DNA of 64,000 bases from a virus, in the IMG/VR virus record IMGVR_UViG_3300009285_002995, positions 1 to 64,000 of that record; one strand, given 5' to 3'. A model generated the notes under the pieces. The model ran no database searches, was not told the origin of the DNA, and saw only the letters and a program-made list of their open reading frames with translations. A program made the translations under genes and the position numbers. Below, piece after piece: positions 59,362-64,000 of the stretch (positions are counted from its first letter, which is position 1; each line of letters opens with the position of its first letter).

Positions 59362-59931
59362 TTACTTTTTATTTTTTTTACCAAAGCGTTCTTCGAACAC
59401 TTTTTTGCCGTAATCAACATCCTGTTTAAACTGCGTCTCTTCCTCTTTCGTGGGGGCGATAAATGATTGCCCAATCACAACAGAGGGCATCTCCGGCATC
59501 CTATTTTCCCAGTCTTCGATCTCTTTGGAGAATGCAGCACGAAATGCAGCTTCATCCAGAACGTCATCCTTTACATGGTCGGCATAGTTTACATGCTGCT
59601 CAACCTTGTCCCACAGTGTTTTGGGGAGTTTGCTGGCCTTCAACAGTTCTGCCTTGATAGTCGCCGCCTGTGCCATGCGTTTCTCTTCCTTCATGATTGC
59701 AAGCTGCTTGCTATCCTCTTTCCTCTCGGTCACAACAGTGTCAAGCTGTTGGCGCAGAGCTTTAATCTCGTCGCTCTGGTCTTTCGGCTGGTTCTTCAGC
59801 GCATCAGCAACAGCCTGCTTGATGGCATCTGCTTTCTCCGCCTCAAACTTCGTGGAAAGCTCTTGTTTGATTTGTTCTACACCTGTAGTGTATTCATCAG
59901 GGTGCAGTTCTTTAAACTCGTTAAACTTCAT
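59362..59931 (-). CDS. Nested scaffold protein
   Basis: 189 residues from an internal ATG in the protease gene, same frame. AGAGGAGGTGAAAACT directly precedes it, a near-perfect ribosome site inside coding sequence. The product is a charged coiled coil (KFEAEKADAIKQAVADALKN) with a basic C-terminus, as expected for a scaffold that binds capsid. Confidence 0.75.
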   Translation of the reverse strand: MKFNEFKELHPDEYTTGVEQIKQELSTKFEAEKADAIKQAVADALKNQPKDQSDEIKALRQQLDTVVTERKEDSKQLAIMKEEKRMAQAATIKAELLKASKLPKTLWDKVEQHVNYADHVKDDVLDEAAFRAAFSKEIEDWENRMPEMPSVVIGQSFIAPTKEEETQFKQDVDYGKKVFEERFGKKNKK

Positions 59932-60534
59932 AGTTTTCACCTCCTCTAGTTCTTGCGATAGATTTTTTGAGAACTTCTGAAACAGAAGCCCTGCATCTTT
60001 AGCAGCCCCATACGTAACCCAATCTGTAGAATTATACCCAGCAACGCTATCCAATACCTGAATTATTTTGTCACCGCTCTTGATGTACTTGACGTCTTTT
60101 CTGCTCACAGCAACGTCAACAGAAAAGTCTACAGATTTTGGCGCTTGTTTGATTGAGCTACGAAGTGCTTCTCTTTTCTCAGTACCTGACAGTACTTTAA
60201 TATAGCCTATAAGGGCATAATTCTCATCATCGGTTTGTATTACTTTTAATGTATCGAGGTCTATATTTGCAACCCAGTCAGCAGGGTCTCTGCTACCAGC
60301 ACCAAAACTAAAAAAGTCCATGCCATGACCGGAAAACATTTTCTCATTGCTAGTCTTTTGCATAACCTTGCGCAAATTCTGTATAGCTTTTGCTTCCCAC
60401 TTGACGTCATTGGCTGTGACCTTGGTGTCTGCAAAGCAAATAGGCAGCATGTCTTTATCGAAGTCGAAATTTTCGTAATCAATTACTGCTTTTTTATCCA
60501 AGCCTGAGAAGAAAATATAGCGTTCTGTGCTCAT
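59362..60534 (-). CDS. Prohead protease with C-terminal scaffold
   Basis: 390 residues. The N-terminal 200 residues (FSGHGMDFFSF, DPADWVANID, SVDFSVDVAV, DSTDWVTYG-like NSTDWVTYGAAKDAG) resemble assemblin-type S78 prohead proteases, with His in SGHG and a Ser in SVDF as catalytic candidates. The C-terminal half is a charged coiled coil as in scaffolds. A separate scaffold starts inside (59931). This is the lambda C/Nu3 arrangement. Confidence 0.72.
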   Translation of the reverse strand: MSTERYIFFSGLDKKAVIDYENFDFDKDMLPICFADTKVTANDVKWEAKAIQNLRKVMQKTSNEKMFSGHGMDFFSFGAGSRDPADWVANIDLDTLKVIQTDDENYALIGYIKVLSGTEKREALRSSIKQAPKSVDFSVDVAVSRKDVKYIKSGDKIIQVLDSVAGYNSTDWVTYGAAKDAGLLFQKFSKNLSQELEEVKTMKFNEFKELHPDEYTTGVEQIKQELSTKFEAEKADAIKQAVADALKNQPKDQSDEIKALRQQLDTVVTERKEDSKQLAIMKEEKRMAQAATIKAELLKASKLPKTLWDKVEQHVNYADHVKDDVLDEAAFRAAFSKEIEDWENRMPEMPSVVIGQSFIAPTKEEETQFKQDVDYGKKVFEERFGKKNKK

Positions 60535-60576
60535 ATATAGACTCCTGTTAAACTCAATATAATTCGTTCATGTCTA

Positions 60577-61236
60577 CTAAACAAATGTCAGGTGTTTGTT
60601 GCTACCACCATAAAGTGTCTTTGCCCCAGCTTTGCTGCTTGGCATGTAGATACGCCTGCAAACGTATTTATCTATAAAACACCCGCTTATATATATTTTT
60701 ATGGGGAGTATCTGGTCACGTTTTATAAAAATCTCTCCGCAATTAACAACGGTATTTTGGTCTGCTGTATCGTCATCAACTTTTGGCCCAACAACACCAT
60801 CTGTGTCTGTCTTGTATAAAAATAATAAATCCCCAGCCTCTAACCCCGTAAGCGCAGATTTTAAAACAACCTGTTGTGCTGTTGTATCCACACTATTCAC
60901 AATAGCTGTATGTGTGACAAAACACCCCGCACTGTAATCATAATACGTCACAGTGTCGTTATTTAAAAAGTGTCCAGCCTCCACAGAATCTATAAGTGTT
61001 ATGGTTACACCATCAACCTCAAACACTTCCCCGCCCAAGCAATATGGAAAACAATGGTATGGAGATTTCTCTGCCCTTACCATCAACATTGGGCCATAAA
61101 CAAACTCTCCATAATCCCTGTACCTATTACCCTTAACAGTACCATTTATGTCAACAAAGGTTTTACCCACTACTGGGCAAAACTCCCTTGCAATCTTTCC
61201 GTTAAATTGTGCTGGGTATAAGTTGTCATATTCCAT
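60577..61236 (-). CDS. Head decoration-like protein B
   Basis: 219 residues. AGHFLNNDTVTYYDYSAGCF and LTGLEAGDLLFLYK align with decoration protein A, but the outer parts differ and it contains more cysteines. The two copies flank the protease/scaffold gene. It may occupy a different capsid position or be a specialised fibre-like decoration. Confidence 0.6.
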   Translation of the reverse strand: MEYDNLYPAQFNGKIAREFCPVVGKTFVDINGTVKGNRYRDYGEFVYGPMLMVRAEKSPYHCFPYCLGGEVFEVDGVTITLIDSVEAGHFLNNDTVTYYDYSAGCFVTHTAIVNSVDTTAQQVVLKSALTGLEAGDLLFLYKTDTDGVVGPKVDDDTADQNTVVNCGEIFIKRDQILPIKIYISGCFIDKYVCRRIYMPSSKAGAKTLYGGSNKHLTFV

Positions 61237-61247
61237 GTTGTTCTCCT

Positions 61248-61862
61248 CTAAGATAGTTCAAAGAAGCCGTTCCCAGTAGCATGTTCGGCCCAATTATCTT
61301 TTATACCATGTTTCCTATAACAAAACTCTTTCAACGTCCAGCCATGCTTTGTAAACATTTCCATCCACCACTCTGGCGGCTGTGCTATTATGTGTGTTTT
61401 GTCGAGATCATATGCCGGTACATTAAACCTTTTTCCATCGCCTAATGGGATTACAGCAAATAAGTGCCTGCACTTCTTGCGAAGTTTATATACAACAGCC
61501 TCAATGTTTGGTATGTGTTCAAAAACATCTTTTGCAATACAGATATCAAAATCAAAGTCCCAAGGTACTGGCTCATTCTCGTTACATTGTATAACATATT
61601 CTTCCACTTGTGGGTCACAGTTTTGTATAGCATATCTACTCAAGTCTACCCCATAGGCATCACGCCACAGGATACGTAATGCCTTAACCAGATAACCTTT
61701 TGCACAACCAAAATCCAATATGCGGCTTTGTCTGCCTATACACAGTTTGTCTATTAATGCCATCGCAAGACTTATTGTCTGCTCCGGCATCCATCTGTAA
61801 TTTGTGTACAGACTAACCCCAGTCTCAATCCCTCTTTCAAAGTATGCTTCATTATATTTCAT
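61248..61862 (-). CDS. SAM-dependent methyltransferase
   Basis: 204 residues, class I fold: SRILDFGCAKGYL (about 45-57, SAM loop), AYGVDLSRYAI, DFDICIAKDVFEHI. The rest is substrate-binding. It resembles sugar or small-molecule methyltransferases. Next to glycosyltransferases, O-methylation of a glycan is plausible. Confidence 0.75.
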   Translation of the reverse strand: MKYNEAYFERGIETGVSLYTNYRWMPEQTISLAMALIDKLCIGRQSRILDFGCAKGYLVKALRILWRDAYGVDLSRYAIQNCDPQVEEYVIQCNENEPVPWDFDFDICIAKDVFEHIPNIEAVVYKLRKKCRHLFAVIPLGDGKRFNVPAYDLDKTHIIAQPPEWWMEMFTKHGWTLKEFCYRKHGIKDNWAEHATGNGFFELS

Positions 61863-62629
61863 AATTGTCCCATGAAGCTTTTATTATGTTCTATAAAAGC
61901 ATACATTTTTTGCATAATGGAGTTACGCCGTTCATTTTTTTCATTTTCTTTATGTATTCCGTCTAAAACATGCAAAGATGCCTCCCCAAGGTGTCGATAA
62001 AATTTCCAATATTCATATTCAATAAACCCCCATCCTAAATCTTGCATCTCTAACCTTGTTAGAACGCCCAAATCTAAACCATCGACAGATTCTTTTCCAG
62101 AACCTGTAAATGGGTCCTTTAATGAGTATAACCTCAAAATATTATCTCCGCCCCTACACACACAAGGAGATACAATATTCCAAAAACCAAAATGACAATT
62201 ACTATATGCGTATGTATTAATTATCGTCATTCCGATTCGCCAATCTCCAATCATACCAACTTCTGCATCACATTGTTGCATTAACATAGGCCAAACACTG
62301 TCCGTCATACAAATATCTGCATGTGTAAGTATAACCCATTTGTTTTTACAACAATTTTTTATCATCCAATCCATTCTATTACTACAATCTCTACCACCTT
62401 GATTTACACCAGCACCATTTACCGTTTTTTGCACATATTTATCTAGTGAATAATATTTAACGCCAAGACCATTGCAAACATTTATTATATTATCATTGTC
62501 TACAGTTGGGACACTAACATGATAATCAACATCTTCGGTGCCGAGAAATTTCTTCGCACTTTTTATATTTAAAGGTAACAACTCGGCCTCATAATCATTA
62601 ATTACAAATGTACAATAGTCTATTTTCAT
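61859..62629 (-). CDS. GT-A-like glycosyltransferase
   Basis: 256 residues. YCTFVINDYEAELLPLNIKS opens an alpha/beta domain and VILTHADICM provides a DxD-like metal site (HAD). FWNIVSPCVCRGGDNILRLY follows. Probably a sugar transferase on virion or host surface glycans. Overlaps the methyltransferase by four bases. Confidence 0.6.
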   Translation of the reverse strand: MKIDYCTFVINDYEAELLPLNIKSAKKFLGTEDVDYHVSVPTVDNDNIINVCNGLGVKYYSLDKYVQKTVNGAGVNQGGRDCSNRMDWMIKNCCKNKWVILTHADICMTDSVWPMLMQQCDAEVGMIGDWRIGMTIINTYAYSNCHFGFWNIVSPCVCRGGDNILRLYSLKDPFTGSGKESVDGLDLGVLTRLEMQDLGWGFIEYEYWKFYRHLGEASLHVLDGIHKENEKNERRNSIMQKMYAFIEHNKSFMGQL

Positions 62630-62630
62630 A

Positions 62631-63830
62631 TCAACTTTCAGCTATGTCTATTATATAGTTTATCATGTTTGTATTTAAAAGATAATCCCTTGACTTTATC
62701 CATCTATTATACAGGTTAAAACAATTCTCTGTAATATGTTGATATTTTTCTTTACTAATATTATTACATACAACACTAAGATCGCTAAAATCCTCAGCAA
62801 ATGTTATATAATGATCATTTTCAACTAATACAGGAAAATTACTTTGATCATTCATCCTTCTAGGGACTAAACTAATCGTTTTCATTGCAGCCGCTTCCCA
62901 AAAACGAGGAGGAGCGTATATAGAAAATAACCATTTATAATCTGCGTAAAACAAATACGAACTAAGCGTACTAAAAAAATTATTCTCCGGCAAACCATAA
63001 CCATTAAGAGCATGTTCCAACAAACCAATATCTATTTTTGAATTCATTTGGTTGAATTGTTTAGCTAATTGAAAATATCTTGTTGTACAACTATTGTTCC
63101 AATTTGGGCAATTATTAAAATAATTTTCTTGTTTTTTATCAGGTAACGAACATGAAGATTTTAAATTTTCCATTATGTCATATGGAAATTTGCCATATTT
63201 ATTAAAAATTTCTTTACACTCCCCACAGTATTGAAATAAATATGCGTGGGTGTTAAACTGTGAAGAATTATCGACAAGCCCTTTTGCAAGTAGATTTAAA
63301 TAAAGATGAACTCTTTGATAATGATGACCACCACGAACGAGAGCGAGTTTAATACGCTGATCGTATTCAGAAACCGATATACTTGGCGGGTTAAACCAAA
63401 GTACATACGGCAATGAGTGAAGACGGTTTTCGTTCAACAACCTATTATATATTGCAGTATTTATTTCATCCATAAAACATACATCTATAGTAGAATACTC
63501 GAGGTTATTACTTATACTTATTTCTTTAGATGAAACAGTCCTCTGTAACCCTGCAATTTTAAATATATGGTCTATTTCTAATATTTTTTCACTCCCGTAA
63601 TAGGAACAACAAAACGCACTATTATCATTAATGTCAAACGCTATTATTTTATTAGAATTATTCTTAATAATATCTATAGTGTCTGGTGTAAGATAAATAG
63701 CATCTATAAGAACGGTAGAATTCTTTACATTTAATACATTGTCAATTATTGGTATTTGTTTACATAGTGAAATTGGTTCGAAAAACCTTTTTTGAAGAAA
63801 CTCGTTTTGTGCAGTTACTATAACGGTCAT
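62631..63830 (-). CDS. Glycosyltransferase-like protein
   Basis: 399 residues. The late part YAPPRFWEAAAMKTISLVPR with VLVENDHYITF and a C-terminal helix matches the GT-B donor-domain end seen in many glycosyltransferase-1-like proteins. The N-terminal half is not recognised. AT-rich codon use compared with the head genes suggests later acquisition. Confidence 0.55.
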   Translation of the reverse strand: MTVIVTAQNEFLQKRFFEPISLCKQIPIIDNVLNVKNSTVLIDAIYLTPDTIDIIKNNSNKIIAFDINDNSAFCCSYYGSEKILEIDHIFKIAGLQRTVSSKEISISNNLEYSTIDVCFMDEINTAIYNRLLNENRLHSLPYVLWFNPPSISVSEYDQRIKLALVRGGHHYQRVHLYLNLLAKGLVDNSSQFNTHAYLFQYCGECKEIFNKYGKFPYDIMENLKSSCSLPDKKQENYFNNCPNWNNSCTTRYFQLAKQFNQMNSKIDIGLLEHALNGYGLPENNFFSTLSSYLFYADYKWLFSIYAPPRFWEAAAMKTISLVPRRMNDQSNFPVLVENDHYITFAEDFSDLSVVCNNISKEKYQHITENCFNLYNRWIKSRDYLLNTNMINYIIDIAES

Positions 63831-64000
63831 AAAACCCCCATTAAATAATCAAATAGCTTTTTGTGTCCAGCTTGCGTCAAATGATTCCCGTCTATACAAT
63901 CACTGTTACAAATATTCCATACATCTACATGCACCATATCAAACTTCATACAAACTTCCTTTAAAATTTCATCATATTGATATGTTTGTTCAAATACATA
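63827..64000 (-). CDS. SGNH/GDSL hydrolase, C-terminal part
   Basis: 57 codons visible; the gene begins beyond 64000. CIDGNHLTQAGHKKLFDYL contains the DxxHLT catalytic Asp/His block of SGNH esterases. ATGA overlap with the next gene. It may remove acyl groups from glycans, in line with the neighbouring sugar genes. Confidence 0.65.
   Translation of the reverse strand, partial: YVFEQTYQYDEILKEVCMKFDMVHVDVWNICNSDCIDGNHLTQAGHKKLFDYLMGVL

Noticed and set aside
59467-59980. + strand frames of 124-160 codons
   Set aside because: Antisense to the scaffold region; composition typical of shadow frames and no ribosome site.
1-64000. CRISPR arrays, insertion sequences, integrase or attachment core
   Set aside because: No regularly spaced repeats, transposase motifs or integrase genes were seen; the tRNA 3' half could mimic an attP fragment, but the adjacent matching 5' half argues against that.

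Overview
The window is part of a large tailed-phage (siphovirus) genome or prophage. It carries a lambda-type morphogenesis module, and its own replication module is built on bacterial C-family DNA polymerase machinery. I see no integrase, repressor, terminase or portal, so both genome ends lie outside. Strong GGAGG-type ribosome binding sites, signal peptides and an SLT-type lysin fit a bacterial host, but the sequence does not identify it.

Left arm (1-27.7 kb, all + strand): a DnaB-type helicase running in from the left edge, small accessory genes, a PLP-fold enzyme, a DNA methyltransferase, a sliding clamp, a clamp loader, a DNA polymerase III alpha subunit fused to a family-4-like uracil-DNA glycosylase, a gp32-like ssDNA-binding protein, a RecA-like recombinase, a Holliday-junction-resolvase-like nuclease, and an SbcC/Rad50 ATPase split into separate genes around an SbcD/Mre11 nuclease. 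After a third copy of a shared promoter motif comes a dense accessory cluster (21.7-27.7 kb) of tiny genes, many of them zinc ribbons, ending with a lytic transglycosylase. Several intergenic gaps hold strongly folded RNA, including two halves of a glycine-type tRNA in permuted (3' half before 5' half) order.

Right arm (27.8-64 kb, all - strand, read right to left): surface-sugar genes (SGNH hydrolase, two glycosyltransferase-like proteins, a methyltransferase), the head module (two related decoration-like proteins flanking a protease/scaffold gene with a nested scaffold start, then a gpE-type major capsid protein and a terminator), head-tail joining genes, a two-domain glycosyltransferase, tail completion and tube genes, a G/GT tail chaperone pair with the lambda slippery heptamer GGGAAAG, a 1560-residue tape measure, baseplate-hub genes resembling lambda M, L, K and a fused I-J, then receptor-binding, secreted and membrane (lysis-like) proteins. 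A rho-independent terminator at 27.72-27.75 kb closes this leftward operon where the two arms converge.

Most promising for follow-up: the permuted tRNA halves and neighbouring folded RNAs, the three identical promoter boxes, the DnaE-UDG fusion, the split SbcC, the amber-interrupted small gene, and a run of signal-peptide proteins beside the tail fibre genes.
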